A stretch of 64,000 bases of DNA from Suillus spraguei (lineage: Eukaryota > Basidiomycota > Agaricomycetes > Boletales > Suillaceae): positions 1-64,000 of the forward strand of contig JABCPU010000138.1 in the NCBI GenBank assembly GCA_016800925.1, given 5' to 3'. The notes beneath the pieces are model-generated. The model worked only from the letters and a program-made list of their open reading frames with translations. It had not been told where the DNA came from and made no database searches. This document shows positions 50,197 through 60,864 of this stretch, piece by piece. Numbering within the stretch: the stretch's first letter is position 1; the number at the start of each line of letters is the position of its first letter. A program made the translations under genes and the position numbers.

Positions 50197-53100
50197 GCTG
50201 CTTTTTATAAGCATTCAGGATTCGAGCGGAGTTCTTCAAATTCTTTTCTGGGAGCCATTCGTTATCTCCTGATGAATATCCTTTCCAAGAAACGAGATAT
50301 CGTCGGCGAATACCGGTTCCTTTGTGAGAAAGGATTGCTTCTACTTCATATTCTTCTTCTTCTTCAATGACGTCAGGTGGTGGTTCAGGGAAGTTCGGCC
50401 CATGTACGTCTGTTTCGCTATAGGACGATAAGACGGAAGCGTGGAACGTGGGGTGGATTTTCCATTGCGAAGGGAGTTTGAGTGTGAACGTGATGGGAGA
50501 TAAAACATCAATGATCGGGAAAGGTCCGTATCGCTTTGGGGCGAGTTTCCTTGAAGGGAGTTTGAGTCTAAGATTAGCGGCAGATAGCCAAACCTTATCT
50601 CCGATCTTCCATGGGGTATACTTATCTCCTCGGGATCGTTCAGCCATTGTCTGCATTGCAATGTTATGGCAAGCGATTGCTTCTTCTCTTATCTTCTGCA
50701 GAGATCGTACTCGATCTTCTGCTGCGGGGACGGATGAATCGGGGATAAGATGAGGGATAGCGCGTGGTTCATATCCCATCATCAGATAAAAGGGTGATGC
50801 ATTCCTTGCATCGTGTTTTCGGTGGTTGTGGACGAATTCGGCGATTGGTAGGTGTTCTACCCAATCTTCGGGGTGGTTTCGGCAGTAGATGCGGAGGTAT
50901 GTTTCAAGTTCTTGATTTAGCCTCTCAGTTTGGCCATCAGTCTGTGGGTGGTAAGCCGTGGATGGAGCGATGACGTAGTCGAGAAGTCGGGCAAGTTCCT
51001 TTGAGAAGCGAGATAGGAATTGCGGTCCTCGATCCGAGATGACTTTGTCATGGAGTCCAAATCGTCGGTAAACATGTTTTAAAAATAGCTTAGCCACTCC
51101 TTCTGAAGTGATGGTTTTCAAACAAGGAGTAATAATTACCCCCTTTGTAAGGCCATGGTCTACCACGACCATGATACTGTCAAAGCCTCCAGAGACGGGG
51201 AGGTCGGTGATGAGATCAACGGAGACCTGGGAGAATGGGCGAACAGCCGAGAGGGGATAGGCGTGAGCGGGGGTCGAACAGGATGAGTATCCGCTTTCAT
51301 TTGCTGGCAAAGGGCGCAACCCTCAACGTATTTCCGAATATAAGAGCCCATTGCAGGCCACCAGGCTTCCCGTTTCACGAGTTCTTCAGTTTTGAATCTA
51401 CCGGGATGACCCGCGGTAGGATGATCATGATACCTTTTCAGGATATCAGAGCGATGCGCCGGTGGAATATAGGCGCGGTTCTTAAAATAGAGGACGTTCT
51501 CCTCAATTTTCCAATCAGAGAGTGCCGATTTCATAGGAGGCAGGCACACGCCGTCAAGGGCGTCGGATGCTGTCCGGAAGACCGGGTCGTCGAGGGGGTC
51601 AGAGGATGACAGCACATCTTTTAAGTCGGTGTCAATAAGACGAATGAATAGAGCATCAGGGAGGAGGGTCTGGTCCTCGTTATCGTCTTTGCCAGAGTCA
51701 TAGTCAGGCCGGCGGGATAATGCATCAGGTACTGCTAATTTAGTACCTGCAACGTGATGCAGTTCTATGTCATAAATAGACAAAATCAATTGCCAACGTG
51801 CTTGGCGACGGGTGAGCTTCTGTGCACTTCGAAAGTACAGAAGGTTCTTATGGTCGGTGAATACCAGGACGGGGTGTGGGTTTCCTTCGAGATAATGACG
51901 CCATTCGTTCAATGCCCGGATCATGGCAAGGAGTTCCCGATCAAAGATCTGATAATTGCGTTCCGCAGGGTTCAAAGACTGTGAAAGATATGCACATGGG
52001 TGATAAACACCATTTTCATCAGTCTGCAAGAGAACTCCGCCAGTTGCTACGAGTGAAGCGTCGGTAGCAATGGCAAATTGTCGGGAAGGATCAGGGTTAC
52101 GGAGTACCGGTTGGGAAGTGAAGCGTCGTTTCAATTCTTCGAAAGTGTCCATACATTCGGTTGACCATTCAAAGGCCTTATCTTTCTTTGTTAAATCAAT
52201 AAGAGGTCTGGCGATGTCAGAATAGTGGGAAATGAACGTGCGGTAGAAGTTGCAAAAACCGAGGAATGACCGAACATCTTTTACAGATTTCGGGATTGGC
52301 CATTCGGAGATTCCCTTGGTCTTGGCGGTGTCCATAGCAACTTGTCCGGGACGAATTATCATTCCGAGGTATTCTACTTCGTCTGCATCGAAGGTGCATT
52401 TTTCCGGTTTCAAGAACAAGTGTTCTTTTCGTATTTTCATCAAAACTCGTCGTGTCCGTTCACGGTGTTCTGCCATAGTTGTAGAGAAAATCAGGATATC
52501 GTCCATATAGATGACCATCCATCCTTCATTGATTTCTTGTTGAAAGGTGCGATTCATGTATGCTTGGAAGGTTGCTGGGGAATTACAAAGGCCGAAGAAC
52601 ATGACGTTCGGTTCAAAGAGGCCGAATTCCGTGGTAAAAGCAGCTTTCCACCTATCTTCAGGATGGATGCGAATGTTGTTATAACCGGACCGAATATCCA
52701 TTTTCGTAAAGAACTGTGCGTTATGAAGGCGTGCAACAAGGGAAATAGGGAGTGGGAGCGGATATGTGTTCTTGACTGTCCAATCATTGATGTAGCGATA
52801 GTCTTGACAGGGACGCAGTTCTCCACTTTTCTTTCCCACAAAGAAGAAGCCACTAGCTTGAGGTGACTTCGATTCCGAGATGAATCCTTTCGCGACGTTT
52901 TCATCGATAAACAATTTAACAGCGGCGCGTTCTTTTTCCGATAGCGGGTAAACCTTAGACGTGCGAGGGATAAAACCGGGTTTGGTGTCGATTCGATGAT
53001 CAATACCAGGGCGTTCAGGGGGTAGTTTGTTTAATCCGTCTTTAGCGAAGACGTCTGCGAAATCGTGCAAATAATCTGGGACCAATTCTTTGAAGGATTT

Positions 53101-54290
53101 CTTTTTCTTTTCCTTCTCTTCTGTGGCGAATTCCTGGGCTTTGTTACTATATTTCGGAGGGGAAAGAGGAATTGTGGATAGTTGGAGGATTGTTCGAGTT
53201 GAGAAGTTCCATCACATGTCAAGGGTGTATCCATGGATACTTCTTCTATAACTCTCATGCTGACTCCATCGGTATCATATTCCACAAGAAATTCTCCATC
53301 TCCAAGCTCGTAGGAGGAAATTTCACGTACTTCTGGCGCATGCCAGACGTCGTGCATAGTGTCGAATTGGTCATCATCCTCAGTTGGGATCAACGAGGGC
53401 ACGGGTTCTTCTTTATCGAGGGTTTCTTCTGTTGAAGCGGAAAGGGTTTTTGGAGGAACAAAGAACTTGGATAGTTTCGGTACATTGGTGCTTCGCCCTG
53501 GGAGTTCTTCTTCTGTTTTCCTCTTTCCATGTTTCTGTTCTTCTATTGGCCGTTGCTCAATAGGTTCTTGTCCGGCCCGATGCTCGGGTTCGGATTCATT
53601 CTTGCGCTTTTCCGCGCGGGGAATTGGTGATACTGCTCTTGGCAGTTGGACACGTGGAGTGGGGTCTGCAGTACGCGGCATTCGTACTTCTACTTCTGGG
53701 TCTTCAGGAACATCGATAGGAGAAGCAATGAAAGGTTTCGGAAGACGGGAATGTTGCCATCTGGTATGGTGGTTGAAAAGTCGGGGCAACCCGTTCTTCT
53801 GTCGGTCTTCATCCAAATCGATCTCGATTTCATCAGATTTCTCTGTCCGCGAAAGGACAAGTGTTTCAGCAGCCCAATCTATAATTGGGTTCATTGCTCG
53901 TAACCATGGGATTCCAAGGAGGATTTGATCTCTTCTTCCGAGCTTGGTAATGTTGAATTTTCCATACATGGTTCGATCATCAATTTTGACCACTAGAAGA
54001 CAATAGTGTGTGATTGGTCCTCCTTTGATGAGGGTTCCATCTGCCGTTGTAACTCGAAATGGTTCTTTGAGTTTTCGTCGCGTGATTTGATGGAGTTTCA
54101 CAAACTCTTCTGAGATGAATGTACCTGCTGCTCCTGAATCGATAACAGCGGTGGTGTCGACGGATTTCAAGCGAGTACGCGATTGGAGGGTGATAGGGAC
54201 ACGAAGTTCTTTTCTTTCACCTACAGCGCGTACAAGTCTTAGTAATATATTGGGAGAAACATACGTCGAATCTTTGTTTCTCCAAGTCAA
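50186..54290 (-). CDS. Pol polyprotein of Ty3 copy B (protease, RT, RNase H, integrase, chromodomain)
   Basis: Protease: TTAVIDSGAAGTFISEEFV with the catalytic DSGA, then LLGIPWLRAMNPIIDW. Reverse transcriptase: FFVGKKSGELRPCQDYRYIN, FGLCNSPATFQAYMN and the catalytic YMDDILIF. RNase [17 protein letters not shown]. Integrase: zinc region with CALCQQMKAD, then the DDE core. Chromodomain: YLVSWKGYSSGDNEWLPEKN. Two frame breaks separate open segments: a CCCC run (plus-strand GGGG 53159-53162) between protease and RT, and one lost base near 51257 (CCCTCTCGG; copy A has CCCTCGTCGG) in integrase. Pol lies in the -1 frame relative to gag. The chromodomain places the element among chromoviruses, which target modified chromatin. 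Confidence 0.93.
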
Positions 54291-55126
54291 AAATCCTCAA
54301 CAATCCGTCTCACGGTTTCTTCATCTTCTTCTTCTCCTTTAACTTCGGTTTGTCGGAGCGGAGTCTTCTTCTTTCTATCAGGACAGTTATAGAAACGGTG
54401 TCCTGTCTTTCTGCATCCGAAGCACTGTCCTTTCTTCATGCATTCGGATCTCTCCGTATCGGAGATTCGATCTACGACCATTGCATTGGAATCACGGTTC
54501 GGAATATACCGTGCATTCCCATAGTTCTTCTTCTTCTGTTGCGGAGTATGACGTGTCCTCATGGCGTTAAGCCGATGGTGGGCGTTGTCAATAGCAACGC
54601 ATTGCAGCACAACATCTCTGAATATTTCGGAGACATCTCCTGTATTGAAAAGCTTTGTAAGGATACCCCAATTAAGGCCGTCTTGGAAGAACTGGATCTT
54701 CGTTGCGTTGTCGGTGATCTGAGCCTTGGCTGCAAGTGCCTCAAAGTCAGCGACGTAGGTGTGGAGATCTCCAGTTCCTTGTTTGAGATCCCTGAGCCTT
54801 GTGAGCGCGGTTCCTTTGGTATCGACTGGTTCGAATGCTTCGTTGAAGCTCTTCATAAAATCTGCCATCGTCCCATAACCAACTTTTTGTCCGGAAGTGT
54901 CGGTAGATTGGGCGTGTTCAAGGAACTGTTCTTTCCAAGACTTGGCGTTCTTTTCGGTCATAAAGGATGTTATGTAGATGATCTTCTGCTTGTCGGTGGT
55001 GTAAAGCTTTTCATTGATGTCAAAGTGCAAATTGCACGACTGGATAAACTCGCGAGAGTTATCACGATCTCCATCAAAACCAGTCGGTTGACCGATCTTG
55101 TACTCGAATTCTTTGGTTGACGACAT
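54287..55126 (-). CDS. Gag protein of Ty3 copy B
   Basis: 279 codons starting at the ATG 55124-55126. A capsid-like region (FDGDRDNSREFIQSCNLHFD, KIIYITSFMTEKNAKSWKEQ, FMKSFNEAF, LRDLKQGTGDLHTYVADFEA) is followed by a basic linker and one CCHC knuckle, CFGCRKTGHRFYNC. The reading frame ends GAT TTT TGA, where five T residues allow a -1 slip into pol (TTG ACT). Gag packages element RNA and forms the particle. The frame is intact. Confidence 0.93.
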   Translation of the reverse strand: MSSTKEFEYKIGQPTGFDGDRDNSREFIQSCNLHFDINEKLYTTDKQKIIYITSFMTEKNAKSWKEQFLEHAQSTDTSGQKVGYGTMADFMKSFNEAFEPVDTKGTALTRLRDLKQGTGDLHTYVADFEALAAKAQITDNATKIQFFQDGLNWGILTKLFNTGDVSEIFRDVVLQCVAIDNAHHRLNAMRTRHTPQQKKKNYGNARYIPNRDSNAMVVDRISDTERSECMKKGQCFGCRKTGHRFYNCPDRKKKTPLRQTEVKGEEEDEETVRRIVEDF

Positions 55127-55300
55127 GGTTGATGACTCTTCTGATGAGTTATACTTTCTCGGTGCCTACACGCGCTGTCTTGCTGTCCGTCAGGGCTTTT
55201 CTTCTGTCAGGGGGCTTCCTCTTGACAATCTGCTGATCTAGACGATCGGGGTTCAGGGTCGAGGACTGAATAGTCGACGATCAAATTGACTTTAATCTTT

Positions 55301-55774
55301 TGTTACGAACTGGGGTGGCATCACCAGCGACAGTGAAAAGACACAGACGGTCTGCTGGGAGTTCTTACAATGTCCAGATAAGGACAAGGTGAAAGTACAA
55401 GGAACGCGTTCCGAGTATGATCAAGGGTTCAGCCTCAAAGACAAGTCTAAGAGGTATCTGCGAGAATAGAGACTAAGGCTAAGGAGTGCTTAGACTTAGA
55501 GACGATTCAAGACGACTTAGGTTGGAGGCCTAAGCGAAGGAGATTCCAGGTAAAACCCAGTAAGATTAAAGTAAAGTATACAAGCGTAATACTACGTGCT
55601 TAAATAGGCCAATATGTGCGCACAGACCAAGAGAGACGTGAGAATGTAATGCGTATCCCAAGAAGGAAGGCAACTATAGTACAGATGCGTTGAGCATATG
55701 AGTTGGAATCATGTTACGTAATATACAAGGTAAATGAAGTGAGAAAATGAATAGGGGCACGTACGATTGTAACA
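55301..55774 (-). repeat. 5' LTR of Ty3 copy B
   Basis: 474 bp, nearly identical to 48157-48630. Substitutions lie at 55320 (A for G), 55418 (T for C), 55624 (A for G) and 55704 (T for C). There is also one lost G in the GTAATGCG stretch and one extra G near 55705. Confidence 0.95.
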
Positions 55775-56980
55775 ATAGTCTGGTATTGTCTTGAAGCGTG
55801 CATCCATCTCGGCTTCGCCAACAATTTCAAGACACCATTTCACCAAGTGATCTTTGAAGACACCCTTGTGGAGCTGGTGTAGGAGGTCAGGTGTAAAAGC
55901 AAGGAATATGTCTGTGTGCGGGAGATTGGCCCAGAAAGGACTGTAGACGGTGTGTAATCCAAAGTCTTCAAATTCAGTTGGATGTTGACCCTTTTTTCGC
56001 TTCTCTAAGATTTCTTTTATCAACTGGGGGTCCCGTATTGGTGAACTCAGTGAATTGCCTCTTTCATCCGCCGTGACCAGGCACTTTGGGCAGTGATTCT
56101 CTTTGCAACATGCCACAAGACATTGTTCTGGAAAATCCGCCACATAAGCTGCAAGGATCGGGTATATTCGACGGACCATCGAGTCGGCACAGACCATTTC
56201 AACACCGTCTCGTCCTGTGGCAATGAGTGGTTGAAGCAGGAGAGACATACAATGGTGGAAGAGTCTGTAACTAGCAAGGGATCGTGAATCCGATGTGAAA
56301 CAATCGAGCTTGCCTGCTGGTAAGTACCCAATTAAAACTGTTGCTCGTGCTGACATCTCCCTTCGTTTTTCTTTCGCAATGTTCCCTATTGAAAGATACA
56401 CAGGCCACGCAGATTTGTCACCTCGGAACTGCGACAGACATGTCTTGTCTGATGCGAGAATGACAGGTGCAATAGTTGCACCTTTCAGCAGTTGTTTCTG
56501 AACATTGCAGGTCAGTGCTTATTTTTTCGCTCAATTTTTTGGATCAGATACTTACTTGTTTGTCACACCACCAGTCCCCCGTCCACATGTCATCAATGAT
56601 GCGGTGAAGTCCTTCATAGTCCTTGTATGCTCATGCAGGTGGTATACCATGTGTTCCTTAAATAAAGGATTACCAATGAGATCTCTGATGCACTCTACAG
56701 GGTCCGTGTCCAAAGCTCGACATCCTCATGCAATAACCGGCCATTCTCATCAGTTCGGTTTCCCTGAATGCTGACCTTCTTGCAACTCCATGCAGGTCCA
56801 TGAGGAAGCTTGTCAACTTTCTGCAGGAAAGATCGGTTATTGTGAAAGGATGGCTGTGTTTGGTTTCGAGTAACATCATGTGGTTCGCAAACCGAAATGA
56901 CGAAGGTATTATCTACCACAAGTATTTCAACCCCATACCTACCGAAGTCATTGCACTCGTTCTGACAGCCATGAGTCACA
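55775..56980 (-). pseudogene. Plavaka-type transposase gene, upstream part
   Basis: The minus strand has KVDKLPHGPAWSCKKVSIQG, LLHEDVELWTR, a frame-shifted VECIRDLIGNPLFKEHM, DDMWTGDWWCDKQ, an intron, then [104 protein letters not shown] and ARFKTIPDY. At this point the Ty3 element interrupts; removing it and one ATAGT joins this frame to PGLRHFKKG at 48156. Single-base breaks, for instance near 56704, show that the gene was probably already inactive or that the sequence has indel errors. Confidence 0.85.
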
Positions 56981-57039
56981 TCCCGTATTCTTACATTGAA
57001 GTCAATGGCGCTGAAGATGCCTCATCATTGATAGATTGA

Positions 57040-57410
57040 GTGTTGCATTGACGAGTGGGCTCAAGGTCTCAAGGAAGATATCAAATTCACATCAGCTACC
57101 TATGGTTCTGTCTACAAAGGTCATTTGGCCTCGTTGCAGCGCTTTCAACAACACACAGCGCCTTATAAACTTCTCGAGAAGATTTGTGACAATCTCCATG
57201 ACACGGCTCGGTATGTTTCACTTCAATTTTATAAGCCCTAGCCTAACATTTGTGCTTTTGAGCTTCCATGCTGGTGTCCAGCCACTTGCTATGATATTGG
57301 CTGCACCCCACCGGATTAACGACGATGCATTTGAAGATGCGATTCGAGAATACCAGCTTGAAGAGCAGGACACTGTGGAGGATAACGAGAGTTCAGGGGC
57401 AGGATGATGA
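57040..57410 (+). pseudogene. C-terminal fragment of an unrecognised ORF
   Basis: Reading DEWAQGLKEDIKFTSATYGS, then HLASLQRFQQHTAPYKLLEK, CDNLHDTAR and, after a 70-80 bp intron, FHAGVQPLAMILAAPHRIND and DDAFEDAIREYQLEEQDTVE to a stop. The pattern looks like a genuine protein end, perhaps of another transposon ORF. I do not recognise the family, and the start was not found. Confidence 0.35.
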
Positions 57411-57539
57411 TGTGGGGGCTAGCGAGAGCAGCAGGCAAGGATTGAGATATTAATTGAATCTGCTACTAGCTTGTTTGACGTGTTTGAATTCATTTATTTT
57501 CGTGCTATTTTGTGTGCTACTTTCCCTACAGTGTGCTAT

Positions 57540-57740
57540 ATAAATCCTTGGAGCGGCTGGTAGCTGCCTGTAGGAGCATTCCTATGAACTACAGGCTACT
57601 ACAAGCTACTACAATATTGCCTCGTAGTACTATGTAATACTACATAGTTGCCTTACTGGCTATATACAAGGCAGGTAGCTCCCGAGCTCCGCTGACTATG
57701 CTAACTATATAGCACTATATAGTCAGCTTGCTTTTTCCTG
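57540..57740. repeat. Palindrome-rich CTACTA region
   Basis: Many CTAC/GTAG words form hairpins. GCTGACTAT and ATAGTCAGC at about 57697-57733 are inverted 9 bp arms, and GTAGTACTATGTAATACTAC is nearly self-complementary. Such a block could be a transposon end or a foldback remnant. Confidence 0.45.
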
Positions 57741-57847
57741 ATGTTATTAGATCACAATAACAATATCACTATGTTTTTTTACCATTTGTTCAAGTTGAAC
57801 TATATCATTCGCATCATCCTCAGGCTGCACTTGGGTCTCGTCTCAAA

Positions 57848-58123
57848 ATGTCTACCGAAAAACATCCAGGTGGCCACCCATTAGCCAAAATCCTAACCAA
57901 TGACTTCAAGGAACTCGAACGAGTTGATAATAAATCCCGTCGAAAATTCTGGAAATGCAACTACTGTTGTACTCCAACCAGTGGCAGTGGTCAACGCATT
58001 GAAGGCCGAGATAACCGCTATCTCTTACATCTCACAAACTCCAAAGAGTGCCTGGATGCTCCACCATCTGTCCGTAATGAAGCTCGCAAGGTCTTATTGC
58101 AGAAAGTTGCGCCATTGGGCTGA
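57848..58123 (+). pseudogene. BED-type zinc-finger fragment, probably of a hAT-like transposon
   Basis: 91 codons: HPLAKILTNDFKELERVDNK, FWKCNYC, a spacer, then YLLHLTNSKECLD. The C-x2-C ... H-x6-C spacing is that of BED-like fingers at the N-terminus of transposases. The downstream 600 bp shows no continuous transposase frame, so this is a truncated relic. The hAT link is an inference. Confidence 0.4.
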
Positions 58124-59044
58124 CAGAAGCACCACTTTTCCGTGACTCAGACACACTCCCAATATCTGCGAAGATGCACCCATTGAAAACACTCGCAATC
58201 ACCTTATTCTGAATTGTCCCTCATGCAGCAGATGTCGACGACTTGGCGGAATCCAGGGTGTCGAACTTTGCAACTTAACAGTTCGCACTTTCGAGACCCT
58301 CGGAAAACTTTGTAACAACTATTCCTATCATGTCCACCAGCTGCACTTACTCCTGGCCAACCAGTCCGTCGAAAACATCCACATATGCACACTCGGAACA
58401 ATGGTGGCATTGACACGGACCTAGTGATGAATCTTGACACAAATTTTGCATGGACATCTCCTTTGGAAAGCCAGAGTCAGGCTGACGAGGGCTGGAGGGG
58501 ACTGAAAGCTTAACAGATGATGAAGTTGCAGCTGCCTTTGATGAGATTGAGCAACATATTGCAGAATTCCCATCAGCTATTGAACCCCAGCTGGAAGGGT
58601 ACGAGATATTGGTGGGAAAGGTGTATGACCTTGCAGAGCCAGAACAGGTTGACAAAGGAATTATCTCTGCGCTTTGAAGACGATGTCCAGCAGGTGGGAT
58701 CTGACTTGAAGGATTATCTATCTTGGGATGTGCAGTCTCTGTTAACTATGAAAGGTGTCTCGTTGATCTAATAATCGGTAGTATCATTATAAATTATCAC
58801 GAATCGTTGACACGTTGATGCAGTGCACCTGGGAGTTTTGCCCCCGGCACTACATAAGTAGATATATTATAGTTGTTGACAAGTGTTTGACAGAGAACGG
58901 TCGTGTGGTTTTCGGTTATTTCGCTAAGGCCACTTGCGTCGCTTACCACGGGTGTTACCGGTTTTCGGATTCACACTCCTTTTTGGCTTCCTGTGCCGAA
59001 GGCACAACGGGTAGTGGACTCGTTCTCTATTACCCTGAGTTTTC
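58124..59044. other. Relic sequence, no supported gene
   Basis: Short frames with protein-like composition but several stops and frame changes. Confidence 0.4.
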
Positions 59045-59074
59045 GACACGTTTTTAACATGTTAAAAACGTGTC
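59045..59074. repeat. Perfect 30 bp palindrome
   Basis: GACACGTTTTTAACA is followed directly by its exact reverse complement, with no spacer. A second, imperfect inverted pair (CTCCCGAGTT / AACTCAGGAG) follows within 30 bp. Confidence 0.9.
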
Positions 59075-59146
59075 AAAAACTCCCGAGTTAAAAACTCAGG
59101 AGTTTTTCATGCCGGAGCCCTAATGGAGCGTGAGAGTGTGAGAGTC

Positions 59147-59166
59147 TTTATTTATTTATTTATTTT
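59147..59166. repeat. TTTA microsatellite, possible LINE tail
   Basis: About five TTTA units. Read on the minus strand this is (TAAA)n, located some 520 bp beyond the last coding residues of the LINE relic at 59690-60864, as expected for a LINE 3' tail. Confidence 0.55.
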
Positions 59167-59689
59167 GGTTACAATTTATGTCCTATTGAGAGAAAACTCT
59201 ATGGAGGACAATATGTTCTAGTCTAAGGGCCCCCAGTGCCCTGAATGTGTCACTGAATCTGCGAATGCCCTGACCTTGGACATACCCGGTCAGTCCGCCG
59301 TTCCCGCCGGCCGTTTTAGACGCGCAATTCTCATAAGTGAGACGACTTGTGACTGTGCTACTCAACATGGTAGAGTGGCTAAATTTTGGCTTAATCTAAC
59401 GCGTACTCGACCCAAATGGGCTAGTACAGGAATCGGTCTGAATGCAGTGAATGTAAAAGAAAAGTGGGTCCTGAGATTGGTGAGGGTCCTTTAGATTCGC
59501 TGACTAAGTCCAGTGCTGATGGCTTTGATTCCGTGTATTCGAGTTGATGGGATAGGAGGGAGAGGGAGAGGGTAGAGGGGTGATGGTGATACAGGATAAT
59601 GCGGTGTAGGATGGGGTGCGTCTGGGTAGGGTAGTTGATGTCTTGATCTCTGGTATAGTTGTTACCAATGCTGTGAGCTGTCAACTAAA

Positions 59690-60864
59690 GGAGCAGGATA
59701 TTATCTGTCTGCAGGTTTACGAGGGAGCGGGACTTCAATGAATGTGGTTCTCAATCTACCAGTAGTGTTGACATAGCGGACTAAGTGAGGCGTAGCGTCT
59801 GGATCCAAAAGCAGGAACGAAATGGACGTGGCCCTGCATCCGAGTGCACGGACCATGAGGTGGCATTCACATTGGTATTGCGAGCAGATAGTCAGATAGT
59901 GAAAGACTGATTCTTCAGTATTACTACAGTGTGGGCATTTCGGACTTGCTACTTTCCAATGCGGTGGAGGTGTTGGTTAAGGGGGACATGGCCTGTGCAC
60001 AGTGCCATATAAAGTCCAGTGAGTCTCTTGGGGAAGTCCGCTGTGAGCTTTACAAATGAGCGCTGCAGTATCTTAGGATCAATCTGATTCATGCGATTGA
60101 ATCTTAGGGATTTGCGCCATAGTCGCTCCTAACGTGAGTGCGTCTCCTTGCAGTGAGCTTCTTTGAGCGCTGAAATACTAAGCGGTAAGGTATTTTGACG
60201 CAAAAATTTAGGCAACTTAGCGGGTGGGCTATTGTTCTCCCTACTTTCAGCTGCCAGCTTGGCCTGCTTGTCCACTTCTTCGTTTCCGTGAACACCCGAG
60301 TGGCCTGGGACCCAACGGACAGTTGCTGCAAAATCGGCACATCTCCTGGCAATGTTACGCATTGTCCTGCGGAAGTGGTCCGCCAACTTCCAAGTAAGTG
60401 CCTGGGCGCGTGTAGAAGCTCTCGCCTGCTAGGATAGATGCTTGGTTGTCGATCGAGATGGAGATGGGATAGGTAATGTCTCTTTCTGTGGAGATTAGCT
60501 GCGCTGCTAAGGTAAGACCTACCTCTTCAGCTTCGAATACCGTATGCTCTTTATCCGTTCCTAAGTGATACTGAAGCGTCCTCGGGGGTTTTCCAGCTCG
60601 GAACAGGATCGCTGCAGCGCCTATCTTTCCCTTATAACCTGACCCATCGCTGAACACTTGAATACGTTCTTCAAGTTGTTCGTGCTCCTTTATGGCTTCT
60701 TCCTTGGAGCTTGCTATGTGAGTGGACCATGGATTCGCAGAGGATGGGTGGCGTCGTGAAGGGATGAGGGTCTCTATGGCGTCGGGGACGATGTCAAAGC
60801 GATGGGTGAGTTTATGGAGGGAGGAACGATGCGATCCCATGTATATCCTGGCTGCCCTGCGCAA
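59690..60864 (-). pseudogene. 3' end of a non-LTR retrotransposon: RNase H and Cys/His region
   Basis: RNase H motifs in order: VFSDGSGYKGKIGAAAILF, FEAEEVGLTLAAQL, ISIDNQASI, and after a frame shift VRWVPGHSGVHGNEEVDKQA with the last catalytic residues. Downstream, FPKRLTGLYMALCTGHVPLN leads to a stop and frame change, then CPHCSNTEESVFHYL, the terminal Cys/His motif of many LINE ORF2 proteins. The extra base at about 60385, a TAG near 60135 and a further shift near 59955 show it is dead. Reverse transcriptase is missing upstream. Confidence 0.8.

Larger units (their letters stand above)
48157..55774 (-). mobile_element. Complete Ty3/chromovirus retrotransposon, copy B
   Basis: 7618 bp, flanked by ATAGT on both sides (48152-48156 and 55775-55779). 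Order in the element's own sense (minus): 5' LTR 55301-55774, gag 54287-55126, protease, reverse transcriptase, RNase H, integrase and chromodomain down to 50186, third ORF 48662-50196, polypurine tract, 3' LTR 48157-48630. No tRNA-type primer-binding site is evident next to the 5' LTR. The two LTRs differ at only about six positions, so the insertion is recent, yet pol and the third ORF each carry frame breaks. Confidence 0.96.

Noticed and set aside
53359..53928. 189-codon plus-strand open frame opposite Ty3 pol
   Set aside because: Ser-rich composition mirrors the protease/linker region on the other strand; the minus-strand protein is clearly the real one.
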